The notes beneath the pieces were generated by a model. That model did no database searches. It was not told the DNA's origin and was given only the letters and a program-made list of their open reading frames with translations. The translations under genes and the position numbers were made by a program. Below are positions 1 through 11,538 of a stretch of 64,000 nucleotides of DNA, one piece after another (the stretch's first letter is position 1; each line of letters starts with the position of its first letter). The stretch comes from Euptelea pleiosperma (lineage: Eukaryota; Streptophyta; Magnoliopsida; Ranunculales; Eupteleaceae): positions 20,834,154 to 20,898,153 of the forward strand of contig CM068552.1 in the NCBI GenBank assembly GCA_035048495.1. The letters run 5' to 3'.

Positions 1-686
1 TCAATGATGACCTGATCCATTGTTTCCCCAACGCCCATACACATAGGTGATGTTCCCAAATTGCGTTTGCTTCCTTATGTACAATTATAGGAGGGGGGGG
101 TGGTACAAGAGTACCAAGGTTTCATTACAATGCAACCAAAGGTTGCCTTAATTTATTTTTTTATTGTTTATGTGCGAGCCAACTAGCTAGGCCAATATCT
201 TGCTTGACTACAGGCGACGCCAGCCTTTGTTCCCCAACCACTACTTTTTCTAATTATAGAACTTGGTGTACATGCACACAGAAAGCTCTTTGCTTACGTG
301 TGACATGAAGATAGTGCTTGAAAAAGGACAAAAACTCACTATACATGGTGTAACTGTTGGAATTGAGTTCCACCACTTCCTTGGCTGCATCTAGGAAAGT
401 TATTTTGCCAAAATTTCTTTCTATCCCATGATCATAGCCATCTATTTTAGTAGTGTATGTTTTGAGATAAGGGATATTCTAAGTGGGTCTCACTGACATA
501 CCACATATGGGTTCCATCAACCACCACATGCACCACATATCCAGACTATGGAGAGGACAGGCTTTAGAATCTTGTAAATACATACCTAAAAGTGTTTTTT
601 TTATAAATAATTGATTTTTTAATGCATATAGTGGAGTTTTCATTGAGATGGGTTTTTGAAAAAAGAAATTTATATTCTTCCACAAA

Positions 687-688
<2 letters not shown>
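1..688. other. No gene recognised
   Basis: AT-rich sequence with no open frame that resembles a known protein on either strand. No transposon terminus or tRNA-like structure was recognised. Confidence 0.6.

Positions 689-722
<34 letters not shown>
689..722. repeat. (AG)n microsatellite
   Basis: An uninterrupted run of about 17 AG dinucleotides, followed by an AT-rich tract. Confidence 0.97.
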
Positions 723-724
<2 letters not shown>

Positions 725-1598
725 ATATACATACATATACTTAAATTTAAAACTAAAACTTACCTTAAATATAGTTAAACTTGTCAAAAAAAAAAAATTA
801 AAATTAGATTTAGGTATCATTTAACATGTAGGGACCCAATCAATCAAAAAAAATTCGATTGGCATTCTGGACACCTGTGGGCCCCACCAGGGTTGGGTCT
901 GAGAGACCATGAAAAATCAACTTTCTTGAAAAATTTGACAAAATTTCACATAGGTGTTCTAATTAATAGTTAAATGATATCATCACGAAGAAGAATGAAT
1001 GAAATTTTTTCTAGTGAATCAAAATAAAATATGAAAAATCCCTTTAAGGGTTTTTTAGGGTTTTAAACTCTGTCTATGGAGTTCGCAATCAGTTCACATC
1101 TGAGAACGAGAGATCGCCAACGAAGGTAACGAACCTCATTTTCATTTTACAACAGTAACAAAAGAAATCCCAAATCCAAAACTCTCTAACTAATTCTCCT
1201 CACTTACAATAATACCCAAAACAATTAAAGATGACTTCAAAGAAAAGTGTTTAACCCTGAAACCAAAGACAACCATCGGATCAAATCGTATAATTATAAT
1301 GAATGAACCAGATTAATCCTTGAGATTACAATTTCATATAAAGCAAATGAATGAAAATTTTCTTTCAGGCTGGGGGACTCCCTTGGGGCGTGAGGTACCC
1401 CGTAATTGGAAGGTATCATTGGTGGTTGATCAAGCTTCAAAGTTAGGTATGAAGATGGAACATGTAATAAACAATCCATATGTGCAGCTTAAAAAAGTTA
1501 AAGTAGATTTAAAAATAAAAATAGATGTATCAAAAGAAGCCCATGGGACAAACTTTGTCCCCATTGTCGAGACCTTTAAAGTATCAAATATGTTGATA

Positions 1599-1601
<3 letters not shown>

Positions 1602-1666
<65 letters not shown>
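1602..1666. repeat. Compound (CT)n-(TA)n microsatellite
   Basis: About 15 CT units run directly into about 18 TA units. A nearby open frame that reads through this tract is a product of the repeat and is not called as a gene. Confidence 0.97.
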
Positions 1667-1670
<4 letters not shown>

Positions 1671-1722
1671 CACCCCTTAAAAGCGGAACATATAAAATCA
1701 TTTGTCTCGAGATCTCTTCCAA

Positions 1723-2115
1723 GAGTTCGTCTAGAGCTACACCCATTTCTTACATCCAGTTCTTACACCCGGGGGTGGGTTCCCCATGGAGGTCATGTTG
1801 GACAATCCAACCGCACAATGAGTTTTTCATGCTATGGTTACCTTCCTCACAAAAACTCAGTAAAATTCAACATTCCTAAGCTCAAGAAAAATAGACTTTA
1901 ATTTGAAAAATCCAGACCATCCAATTAAGCCATTATTTTGGGTCAATTTTTTATATGGTTGGCAATGTCGCAATGAACTGATTTTTTGTGATGATGATCA
2001 TCAAGAAAAGAACAACTCAATGTATGATTGGATTGTCCAGCATGATCTCTATGTGGGCCCCACATTCGGGTGTAAGAACTGGATGTAAGAAATGGGTGTA
2101 GCTCTAGACGGACTC
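1723..2115. mobile_element. Mutator-type MITE with 9 bp target-site duplication
   Basis: A 393 bp non-coding element. Its terminal inverted repeats begin GAGTTCGTCTAGAGC on the left and GAGTCCGTCTAGAGC on the right (reverse complement), and the two arms match almost perfectly for about 50 bp through a CCCATTTCTTACATCC stretch. The 9-mer CTCTTCCAA lies immediately outside both ends (1714..1722 and 2116..2124). A 9 bp duplication with long inverted repeats is the hallmark of Mutator-like elements. No transposase is present, so it is non-autonomous. Confidence 0.9.
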
Positions 2116-2124
2116 CTCTTCCAA

Positions 2125-2730
2125 ACCATTCATGCATTGAGGAAGCTCCTTTTCTCCACTTTCATCTGATATCCATTCTTCAGTGCTACTCCTGTTTATT
2201 ATTATTAATACTAGTGGGGAGTGGCACTTGCGATGAGCATGCTGATCAAGGCAAGATCATCAAGGATATTAAAGTTTGATGTTTTATTACTCCATAAATG
2301 TCATCCCTTTGACCTCATGATTTATCACTCCGTGGACCCATGACACCAAAAAAAAATGTCTGATTAGTGATATATGGCCATTTTGATTCGAGCATTTTTC
2401 CTCGAATGATTTCAAGCCGTTGGAATCTTAAAATTTTTTGGGCTACTCAAATCATATGGCTAGAAACACCAATAGAGTCGAGTTTTGGTGGGATGAGGCA
2501 AACATTCATTGGTCAGTGGCCTTGACAGAGTGGGGCCAGGTTATAAACCTCCGGTGTACAACCCTGAACATCAAAGTTTCTCTCGTTAAGAAGCAGTTCA
2601 TGTTTTCTCATTAAATTAAGATAAAAAAAGTATATATTAGTAAAATTGATAGATAAAGAAATAAATATTAAAATACCCTTATGCATGCACCATAGAAATA
2701 AGTAGTGGAAGTATATATTTTTAAATGATC
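2125..2730. other. No gene recognised
   Basis: No protein-like frame and no repeat structure could be supported here. Confidence 0.5.
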
Positions 2731-2739
2731 GTGTTACAG

Positions 2740-2872
2740 GGAGTGGCCTTTTTGTGACCGGCTCCCTTTACAGGACACAATATGAGCTACGTGGCACACT
2801 CTAAAAGGACTCTGACCGTATGGATGTTTGGCCAATCCCTAGGTGGACCTATTGGATGACACATCTTTTAGG
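2740..2872. mobile_element. One arm of an inverted-repeat MITE (fragment)
   Basis: Contains ACAGGACACAATATGAGC, then a GTGGCACACTC stretch, CTGACCGTATGGATGTTTGG and CCAATCCCTAGGTGGACC. These match one arm of the complete copy at 44873..45200. The second arm is absent, so this is a truncated copy. Confidence 0.7.
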
Positions 2873-3095
2873 TCACGAATAATGTTCCTCTTTTAAAAAA
2901 AAAAAAAAACGGCTTTTTTGTAAGTGAAGCGTGGTGTGTAGTGTTTAGTGGAGATTCTAAGTTTTCGCTTTCAAATAATAATAAATTATTTAAAAGTGGC
3001 AACAGCCTGTCAAAGTTTGTGTGATGACATTGGTAGTAAGAGATCTCACGTAGGATTTGCAACATAAGGAGTTATTCCCTCAGGGAGTCCTACTA

Positions 3096-3390
3096 AGGGG
3101 GTGTTTGCGAACGAGAGGTAAAAGCACTTCTACTTGTCGTAGAAGAAATTATTAGTTGATTTTTTACCTCCAAAAAAGTCATAGAAATTAAAAGCGCCGG
3201 GAGGCCTTCAAAATCTTTGAGAAGTAATTTCTCTTAGAAGTTAAAAAGTTCAAAAATTTAGTTTCAGTTTTAAGTTAGTTTTTAACTTTTCAAAAGTTGA
3301 AATATGAAACGCATCCAAAATTACTTTTTAATTTTTTGACTTATAAAAGTCAATAAGTTACTTATTCTTGTGTTGCCAAACGCCCCCTAA
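3096..3390. mobile_element. Small hAT-like MITE (candidate)
   Basis: The left end reads AAGGGGGTGTTTGCGAAC. The right end, reverse complemented, reads TTAGGGGGCGTTTGGCAAC. The interior is about 290 bp, AT-rich and non-coding, with partly self-complementary AAAAGT/ACTTTT blocks. Termini of the form GGGGGYGTTTGG are common among plant hAT-type MITEs. I could not see a clean 8 bp target duplication, so the class is inferred. Confidence 0.5.
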
Positions 3391-3547
3391 GTTATGGTGT
3401 TGCATTCGAGACAAACAAGGCACGTCTATTTGCTCTTTATTCACAATATATATGCTACTTATTGTCGTCTTAATGGATGATACTTTAGTATTGATTGTCA
3501 TTCTTAGATCAAGACTGTTGGATAGTAGCCTGGACCTATGGACGGTC

Positions 3548-3719
3548 ACTAGGGATGATGTTAACACTTCCATGTTAACTGTTGTATAATCATCCTTAAG
3601 TCCAGACCATTGGACGGTCTTTGAGATTTGTGTGGTTGCCTTTGATATTTGTGTGGTGTGAATTCGAAGGACCATCAGCAGTCTGGACATGGGGACACTA
3701 GGGATGATGTTAACACTGC
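3548..3719. repeat. Short direct repeat pair
   Basis: A 22 bp string beginning CACTAGGGATGATG and ending TTAACACT occurs at about 3548 and again at about 3697, with GGACGGTC and TCCAGACC blocks nearby. No coding function is seen. It may be a remnant of a degraded repeat. Confidence 0.6.
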
Positions 3720-3989
3720 TGTTTTAAATATAAGATAACACGAATAAAGGTTGTACAAAGTGTAAATAAGGCGGGTTCGTGGTAGCCGGAAGCTTTTGTA
3801 GGTGACTATTATTTTATGTGCTTGTTCTCGCCCAGGTATCGGCAGTGGAGGCCATAGCAATAGCAATATCTTTAGGAGGAATCTCTAGGATTGTCGCGTC
3901 TGTATTTTGTTTTCTATTCTCTTAATATGCTTGACCGGGACACCAACAAGCCCACAAATTCTCCGCCACCCGCTTGTTTAACAAAATGT

Positions 3990-4610
3990 CGGCCCAGCCT
4001 AACTTTGGGTCATATTATACAAGGGATGAGTGCGTATTTGCGCACACACTCCATTTCCAATCCGGGCGAACTCCTGTTCGGGGCACACTCCAAAAGGAGA
4101 GATCTCTCTAAATCTTGGCTGAATGGCGACGGTTACTGACCATCCATAATATGAACGACGTGGCACATTTTTAGAAGACACTAGCCATATGGATGTTTGG
4201 CCAATCCCCAGGTGGACCTACAAATTAACCAAAAATCATCCTGATTGGTGATTTCTAAGCATTGGATTGGAAGCATTTTCATGGGTTTATTTTAACCGTA
4301 CGAATTTGAGCATTATCAACCATTATTTGGGGTACAAGATCGAAAGGTTTGAAATCACTAATCAATCTTATTTTTGGGTTGTAGGTCCAGCTAAGGATTG
4401 GACAAACATCCATACGGTCAGTGTCTTCTAAAAATATATCACTTGTTCAGATTATGGTGACCACCGCCAGTCGGCCAAGTTTTACTCGTTTTTAGAGGAG
4501 CTCTCTTTTTGGGGTGTAAACCCACGAGGAGTCCGTCCCAACAGGAAATTAATGGGGTGTGCGAATATGCAGTCCCCTTATACAAACATGTCGGACCCTA
4601 GCTTAACATG
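3990..4610. mobile_element. Long-inverted-repeat element (Mutator-like, non-autonomous)
   Basis: Two imperfect inverted arms of roughly 250-290 bp face each other around a centre near 4300. Paired blocks from outside in are CTAACTTTGGGTC with the complement of GACCCTAGCTTAA, TGCGCACACACTCC with GGGGTGTGCGAATA, GGCGAACTCC with GGAGTCCGTCC, and CATATGGATGTTTGG with CCAAACATCC-like sequence. The inner 320 bp is homologous to the MITE at 44873..45200, so this copy keeps longer arms than the others. No transposase is visible and no exact target duplication could be fixed. Confidence 0.65.
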
Positions 4611-4625
4611 CAAAGCTCGATTGTG

Positions 4626-5954
4626 GCATGATGTTATTGGACTGCTTCCCCGCTTCAAAAATCCGCTGCTTCAAAAATTTTCTCCTCTATTGTGGGTTTG
4701 GGCTCATGCTATTCTGGGTTGTGAAGGGTTGAGCAAGCCTTGGGTCTTGCTCCTCAAACCTCAGGATAGGCTTGGGCTAACTGTGCTTGGCAAGCCATGG
4801 GGAGAAATCTTGATATATTTCTTGAAAGACCTGCCACATGTCATTTGGGAACGGGTGTACCTAATTAATTGATACCCGATAGGACCGGTCCCAGTTATCC
4901 GATTCTTGGTACACTAGTACCCAGATTGAACTTGAACTGAAACCAATTGGATCTTGAACCTCTGTACATAGTAGTGCTAAAGATATCAAATTTGTCTAAA
5001 ATTCAGTATAAAAATTATTTAATTTTCACATTATTTATGACATACATGTATCCGATACCCCATGGGGCTGGGAATCTGATTCTAGATCTACTTGTTTTGG
5101 TACCAGAACTGCTACTAGAGACAATAGGAAGTGGAAGTAAAACTAATAGGAACCAGAACCATCATTAAATAGGTTCCGATTCAGGTTACATTGGTATATA
5201 TATATCCAAATCGAACCGATCGACACATTGACACCCTTACTTTTGGGCCCTCTCCTAGTACTTATGGTGAACCAGTCATGTTATGAAAGGTTTAGGTCTG
5301 GCTCAATGTGAGTCAGGGTTTGGTTTAGTTATAGGCCCATGGTTAAGGTTTGGGCTTGATTTTAGGCCCTATAACTAAATCAACTAGCTTCAGGCCGAAA
5401 AAGCTAAGCCAAATGGCCGGAGCACTGGCTTAGAGCCCCTACAAGATAAGATAAAACTCCTTTCACTGGAAAATGTGAAAGGTTTCAGCACAAACATCAC
5501 ACTTAATGCACAAACAGCACAACTGGATATGAAGGTATTCTCCAAATCGAGCTTGTAAACGTAAACTAGTAATCAAAAGCCCGTGCTTTAGCACAGAAAC
5601 GACTAATTCAAAAAAAAAAGCTCACGTTGTAATCGATCTCAATGATATAAGCACACGTTGTTAACATCATGGGGCATATATGAATTCGGACAGTAAACTT
5701 CATTATAGGATTATTTTGGAAGAATTGTTTACTAAAGAAAGAAAGCGAGTTTGAACAACTCAATGACTAATATGCTATGAGTCTTCAATTTATTGCCAAG
5801 ATACAGTAAACGAATAACAGACAAATATGAGTGATTTGATTGGCTCAGCTCTATATTTTTAGATCCGAATAGTAATTTGCTCGGGTCTAGGTCTGGATCC
5901 ATTGATACTATGAACCCATTAGACACCACTACCCTAGTTAAACTTTCACACTAA
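4626..5954. other. No gene recognised; degenerate repeat-like sequence
   Basis: Between about 4854 and 5238 the sequence starts GGGTGTACC and ends in GACACATTGACACCC, which resembles a degraded plant TIR element. The match is too weak to call. No coding region was recognised. Confidence 0.4.
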
Positions 5955-5956
5955 GT

Positions 5957-6423
5957 GCCTGTTTGGTACGTGAGAAAAAAGAGTTCCAATGGTGAATAAT
6001 TAGCCAGACGAATATTATCTTGGCTAATTAAATATTTGAGCATGTTGATATTTAACAACGTTTGGTACGTGTATTAGCTAGCTTTCTTCATTTTCTTTAA
6101 GTTTGTGTGGCTCCCACATATTAAAGTAAGTCAAATATGGGTTAAGAGTGTGGGACCCACATAATCAGGTAAAAGGAATATAAAAAAACTCAGTTTTATC
6201 TTTTTCATACATTAAAAAACTCATTTTTATTGAAAATAATAATTTTCCTACCAAGGCTTAATTGGTGTGAAAATATTTACTCATGGGGGGAGGTGATCAA
6301 ATATTTTCCCGTCGTGGCGGGCAAATTTGTGGGCCTGGCTAAATATTCGGCGGGGGCAAGTGGCTGCCAAATGCGCCCAGGCGAATATTAGTGCACGCAA
6401 ATATTTTACTACCAAACATGCCC
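5957..6423. mobile_element. hAT-like MITE (candidate)
   Basis: The left end GTGCCTGTTTGGTA pairs with the right end TACCAAACATGCCC (reverse complement GGGCATGTTTGGTA). The interior contains repeated GGCTAATTAAATATT and GCAAATATT blocks in opposite orientations. There is no coding capacity. The terminal motif suggests a hAT-type element, but no 8 bp target duplication was found. Confidence 0.45.
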
Positions 6424-7421
6424 AAATCAATAATTTTGGGTCATCTCTCGTTTGGTGACTAATATTCAGGGCTGTAAATGGGCGGATCCAATTTTTTTTC
6501 AGCCTGACTCATGACAGGCCTAAAGATCCAAACCCGGCCCAAAAATTGGTATAACAGACAGGGCCTTTAGGTTTGAGCCGGTCTTAATCTTTAATACTAA
6601 AATCCAAGCCCCTTTCTTGCCTAATTATTAACTGAACAGAAGAAAGCTTGGCTCTAAAATGTGTTGGGCCTAAAAGATCATCAGACCAGCCCAGGCAAGT
6701 AAACCTCTACTCATGTGCCTTCTTTCCACCTTCCCTTGATAAAGAAGGAATGGTGATGGACTTTTTCATATTATCTTGCCATAGTTTTCATAATGTAGTG
6801 ATCGCCAGATCCAATCAAGGACATTTGAAGTACATGTACACACCTTGAACAATAATCAAAAGTAGATGTATACCAATTGTCTTGCAGAAAAAAAAAATCC
6901 AATCCACCCTTTACTAGCTTTATCAAGTCCAATTTTTTTCCTCTAGGTCTTTAAGGCCCAAATCTAACATCTCTTGGGCTTTTAGTCGCAGAACCTGCCC
7001 ATTTGTCCTTCACCGATCTGACCTGCGTGAAGGTGAATCAGTGAGATGGGAGTGATGGTAATGGTGAACATGAATCCATTTGCCGGACGTGGGAGAGATG
7101 ATGGACAAAGAAAGGTGGTTGAGATAGAAGGGACTATCGAAGGAAGCAGATGCATGCAGTGGGCATTCGTTATGGTGTGTCCATCTCTAAGTTGGAACTT
7201 GGAAAGGTATATTTCAATATTAGACTAAATATAAGAGACATGGAGAGACGTGTTTGAAGAAGGTGAATACGTGTAGAGAGAAAGAGGGACGTGTTGCAAC
7301 AGTTTAGAAAAATGAATATATCATTTGGAAAAGAAAAACATCTCAAACACTTAATTACTTAGTTTTAAGTATTTAACAGTTATTAGCTTTAAAAAAAAAC
7401 TCTGAATTAACGTAAAAACTT

Positions 7422-7452
<31 letters not shown>

Positions 7453-7857
7453 AACACCCATTTCTAAAGGAATTGGGGATGAAATCAAATTTCCAATTGT
7501 TTATGAATCATGTAAGTAGAGTATGTGAGTTAAAAGTTTTAGAATTTTGGGCTAATGGGTTTTAAACCCAAGACCTCTTAAGGTTTTAACTAAAGATCTT
7601 TGGCGATCTTTTGCTTTTGCCTTTTGGAGCCAAAATGTTTCTATTGTTTGGAGCCAAAACTTTATAAGATTGAATTAAAATTTTGGAGGGAAATCTTTGG
7701 TTGTCTTTTGTTTTTCCTTACAAACCTTTAATCCCATATTGGTTGTGAAGACTTTCATTCTTACCTATATATATATGAGTTTTAAACCATAAGGGTGGAG
7801 TCCTTGGGCATCCCAAGTTTTGTGCTCAATGGTCATAACTATGCAAACCAATATATT
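6424..7857. other. No gene recognised; A-rich tract
   Basis: There is an A-rich run at about 7421..7454. The segment from 6466, starting GGGCTGTAAATGGGCGG, has the look of a plant hAT terminus, but its partner end was not found. The rest shows nothing I can support. Confidence 0.5.
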
Positions 7858-7865
7858 TTAATCAC

Positions 7866-7978
7866 ACGCGCGCACGCGCGTGGTCCGTGGTCGTTGGTTG
7901 TTGGTCGTTGGACTTTGGACTTTGGACTTGGATATGGATCTGGACATGGATATGGATATGAATATGGATATGAACTTT
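7866..7978. repeat. Low-complexity GGATAT/GGACTTT tract
   Basis: Alternating CG-rich dinucleotides (CACGCGCG) are followed by short iterations of GTTGGTCGTTGG, GGACTTT and GGATAT. It lies just beyond the truncated end of the Gypsy reverse transcriptase. Confidence 0.85.
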
Positions 7979-8029
7979 AAAGCCCAAACATTATTTAGAC
8001 CGTTGGTTTTTCGCACATAGTTTTTATGC

Positions 8030-8710
8030 TTAATATTCAAAAAGTACTTCTTAAGGTTCATTTTTAGCTGATATTTTCTTGATCGTTCAAGAACCCTTTG
8101 AAGTGCTTCGGCATGGCTTTCCCTACTCTTGGATTTTACTAAGACGTTATCAACATAAACCTCCATACAATCATGTACCATGTCGTGATATATAGAGGCC
8201 ATTGGTCTCTGGTACATGGCTTCTACATTTTTTAGTCCAAAAGGCATGACCACATAACAATAGGTTCCCCATGGAGTTGTGAAAGATGTCTTTTCCTGAT
8301 CTTCTTTGGCAAGTTTAATTTGGTTATATCCAAAGAATCCGTCCATGAATGATAACATCTCATATTTTGCAGTATTGTCAATGAGTAAATCAATGTGGGG
8401 TAAAGGAAAGTCATCCTTGGGGCATGCCTTTTTTAGGTCTCGAAAGTCAATGCAAACCCTGACTTTTCCATCTTTCTTCATGACTGGTACGATATTGGCG
8501 ACCCATTGAGGATACAGTACTACCCTGATGAATTTTGCCTTGTGAAGCTTATCAACTTCTTCTTTAACTTTTAACGCCATTTGAGGGTGCATCCGTCTAA
8601 GCTTTTTGTTTCATTGGCTTGGTGTCGGGTTTCAAGACTAAGTGATGTTCAACTAGATTGGGGTCTAACCCTGGCATGTCCTCATAGGACCAAGCAAATA
8701 CATCAACATA
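8030..8710 (-). pseudogene. Gypsy reverse transcriptase, truncated
   Basis: The conserved N-terminal Ty3/Gypsy reverse transcriptase region. A leader like FAWSYEDMPGLDPNLVEHH is followed, after one frameshift near 8610, by the KLRRMHPQMALKVKEEV segment. Next come GKVRVCIDFRDLKKACPKD, the FMDGFFGYNQIK block, TPWGTYCYVVMPFGLKN and YVDNVLVKSK. The catalytic box is YVDN where the family has YVDD, so the second aspartate is lost. The frame ends soon after the NLKKYFLNI segment (about residue 200 of the ORF starting at 8592), and the thumb, RNase H and integrase that should follow are missing. The product is certainly inactive. Confidence 0.92.
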
Positions 8711-9750
8711 TTCCTTAAGGATAGAAACAATCGATTCTCTTTCTTAGAGAGAAAGTGACGCACTGATGAGGAGCTTCTTAGGACTCTCCTCTGTTCCTAG
8801 ATTAATTTCCTCGGTCTTTTCTTCTTCACTGGATAACGCTGGTCAAACCATTGTGAAAGTTCTTGAAAGTGGTCTTCTGTATCATCTTGCTCATCACCAT
8901 CTAGCTCATAGACTTTTATCTTATCATCGAGTCCCTGTTCCTGCAACTCAGAAAACTCATTAATACAACAAATGGTGGGGACATATTTGCAATTGAAACC
9001 TTTAATTCGGGGAAGAATCCTTTCAAATTCTCGAATTATTGTGTCAAGAATGGGTTTCCTGATTCTTTAATGGCTTCCTGTTTTAAGGGTGATCTCTGGT
9101 TCAATCACACAATTTTCAATGAGATCATCGCATAAAACAGTTTGATCACAAAGTCCCTCACTAATAAAAATATTATTATGGTATTTACATACTGAGATTT
9201 TGGAAAATATTTACAAGGTGGCTGTACAGAATTAGAATTAAAAGAACTTACCTTTGAAGGTTCTTCCACTTGACAAGAGGCATTGGTGGAGGTGGATATT
9301 CTGTTATTAGGGTCCCATTGGAGAAATTGTTGTTCTGTATATGACGTTTTTTTTTTGAGGTTTCAACTATTGTCTTCTTGATCAGTGAAGATGGATGGGA
9401 TTGTATCGATACTTCTTCTACAATGGCCAAACATTTTTCTATTGGTGGGTTAGAAATTGATTTCAGTGATGGGTCCATCAATTCTTCCTCTTGAAAGAGA
9501 CCTGCTATTGACTCTATCAATTCTTCTATTTGGGTGATCAACTCTGTTTCAAATTCGTAAACCTGAATTTCTCTTTTCTTCTTTGTCGGATGAAATCGAG
9601 TCAAATTGTGGAAGTAAGGATTTAATAGATCATTTATTTTCAATGGCGAAGGTTTCTCACTCTGCTGTGCTTGGCCCTTGATAAATCGGATGGGCTCAAG
9701 AACTCTTAATTTCTTTGGATTTTGAAATGACTCACCTTCTTCTTGACATC
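8711..9750 (-). pseudogene. Gypsy polyprotein linker between G-patch and reverse transcriptase
   Basis: Broken frames lie between the G-patch and the reverse transcriptase. The longest (9248..9643) is 131 codons, rich in Glu, Ile and Ser, with no domain I recognise. Its position matches the variable linker of Gypsy polyproteins of this lineage. Several stops separate it from both neighbours. Confidence 0.6.
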
Positions 9751-9975
9751 CTAGCCCTTCCTTGGATTCTTGGATGTATATATAATGATAGGTTTCTTAA
9801 TCCCTTGATTATTCTTACCGAGCCCCAATCCGGGCTTGTATCCTAACCAATGCATAAGCTCATAAATCTTCTTTGAATATTGCATGCATTTTTTGGTTGT
9901 TTGTTGACGACTAGGTGGTGTTTCTACTTTATGCTCTCGGAATGGGTAACCCCATAGAAAATTGATGTCCACCAC
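9751..9975 (-). pseudogene. G-patch domain segment of the Gypsy polyprotein
   Basis: A 74-codon frame holding a glycine-rich G-patch core, YELMHWLGYKPGLGLGKNNQ followed by GIKKP. G-patch modules are short RNA-binding or helicase-activating motifs found in cellular splicing factors, in some retroviruses, and in one lineage of plant Gypsy elements between protease and reverse transcriptase. The position here fits that lineage. The upstream MVDINFLWGYPF stretch is the link from the protease. Confidence 0.8.
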
Positions 9976-10007
9976 TGCTATTAATGGTGGTTTCCAAGGT
10001 TGAATTT

Positions 10008-10697
10008 CTACCGATGTAACTTCTTTAATAATGGGTGATAATCACTTTTATATTCTTCTAATGGCTCATCGCCTATCACGCGACATACCTTTCCATCACA
10101 AGGGAACTTCACGTATTGGTGATATGTGGAAGGCACGGCCTTCATTTGTTCAATCCATCTTCTCCAAAGAATGAGATTAAATGCTACTTCAATATTGATG
10201 ACATGAAACTCTGTAGGCATTTTTCTTGGCCCAAAGTTTACTTCCAACATAATGGTGCCATGTACTAGCCTCGTAGAATTATCATAGGCTATGATGGTCA
10301 GGTGACTAGGTTTTAGTCGATTCTCGAGAATTTCTAACATTTTTAGCGTGGCTAGGGGGCAAACATTTAAAGATGCCCTAGTGTCTAATAACGTTAGAGG
10401 TATAGTAAATTCCTTATATTCAACTGTCACATGTAGCGGGTGTGAACATCCATTAAGGGCATGTTTAGCAAAATCTTCATTCCCGAAAGCAATGACTAAT
10501 GGGGTAGCTAAGGATGCCACTCCCTGTTCCAAACCTTCTGGTGTGATATCTTCAGGAATTATTGCGCCATTCAAGAATTGGTTGAGCATTTCTCTATGTG
10601 GTAGAGACTTCTTGATAAGTTCAAGGATTGAGATTTTGGCGAGTGTCTTACTCAAGTGTCCAAGTAAATCATATTCTTTTCCTGATTCAATCATCAC
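10008..10697 (-). pseudogene. Gypsy retropepsin (aspartic protease), active site altered
   Basis: A 229-codon frame with the lineage's protease order: a short lead-in, IPLTLLDTRASLNVCPL at the flap-proximal active site, then a LEVNFGPRKMPTEFHVIN strand block and WRRWIEQMKAVPSTYHQ near the C-terminus. Family members read D-T/S-G in the active site. Here the glycine is arginine (LLDTRAS), which should abolish catalysis. The later GRPW motif of the lineage is also degraded (WRRW). The protease lies upstream of the G-patch on the same strand. Confidence 0.85.
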
Positions 10698-11229
10698 TTG
10701 CCTTTCTATTTCTTCATGGCTCGTACTTGGTTGTGTTTGCTCAATTGAAGGAGGTCTAGCATATATTCTTCCAGACCAAAGTGTTGCATTTACCTGAGCT
10801 TTGTTTTGGTAATGCTTAAGTGGCGGTCTCTCAAGGGTGCCCTCTTGACTTTCCTAGGTAGGTTGAGATTGGGCTACTAATGGGGTCGGAATGATAGTTT
10901 GTGGTTGAGGTGGAGTTTGAGAATGAGTTCTTTGAGGGAGCAAAGATGATGGAGTATTGGAAATTAGTTGTTGAATAGATTTATTCACCGGTTGGATGGT
11001 AGGAACTAGAACTGGATTTAGGGGGATTCCCCTAAATCTTTGTGACCCCATCCCATGGAACAATATATTGTCTATAATCCTCATTAAAAATATCATCATA
11101 AACACACGTAACCGTTTCCTTAGGTGAAGAGGTAAACGCGTGTGATCTTTCATTCTCAAGTTGAACTACCTTGGGTTCAAGTCGTCTAGTGATCAATGGT
11201 TCACATACAGAGTATTTTAGTTTGGATGA
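10698..11229 (-). pseudogene. Gypsy gag-protease spacer (degenerate)
   Basis: Short minus-strand frames (for example 10854..11159, rich in Pro, Gln, Ser and Thr) connect the gag knuckle to the protease. They contain low-complexity PQTPPQPQTIIPTP-like sequence, a common feature of such spacers. Stops and frameshifts are present. Confidence 0.55.
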
Positions 11230-11533
11230 CTATGAGGGGTATAAGTAACTTTTGATGATCAACTTTGATGAATGACTCGGACGTGTCATCTTGTGATTGA
11301 ATGTATTCACTATTGGGGCCGTAGCCTGAGAAGTTGAGGCAGTATGATCAAGTAGTGGATTCTTAAAAACCCCATGATTAGTTCTAGTGATATGAGCATC
11401 AATCTCATTCCAATATAATCGATTTTGATCATGCATATCATAGATTATGTCTCTAAGAGTGAAACAACTTTCTAAATTGTGGCCTGGATATCGATGAAAT
11501 GGGCAAAACTTGGTATAGTCCAATCTAGGTGGC
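11230..11533 (-). pseudogene. Gypsy gag C-terminal knuckle segment
   Basis: Carries CPFHRYPGHNLESCFTLRD, a C-x2-H-x5-H-x4-C cluster typical of the gag end of this Gypsy lineage, followed by the I-x-D-M-H-D-Q-N segment. The upstream continuation of the same frame lies beyond the Copia element, at 20016..20236. The frame is continuous across the insertion point once one copy of the CAAGG duplication is discounted. Confidence 0.85.
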
Positions 11534-11538
11534 CAAGG

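Noticed and set aside
479..820. 113-codon minus-strand open frame
   Set aside because: It is driven by the (AG)n repeat and poly-Phe-like AT-rich sequence.
1320..1667. 115-codon plus-strand open frame
   Set aside because: Its last third is the (CT)n(TA)n microsatellite, and the rest shows no protein similarity.
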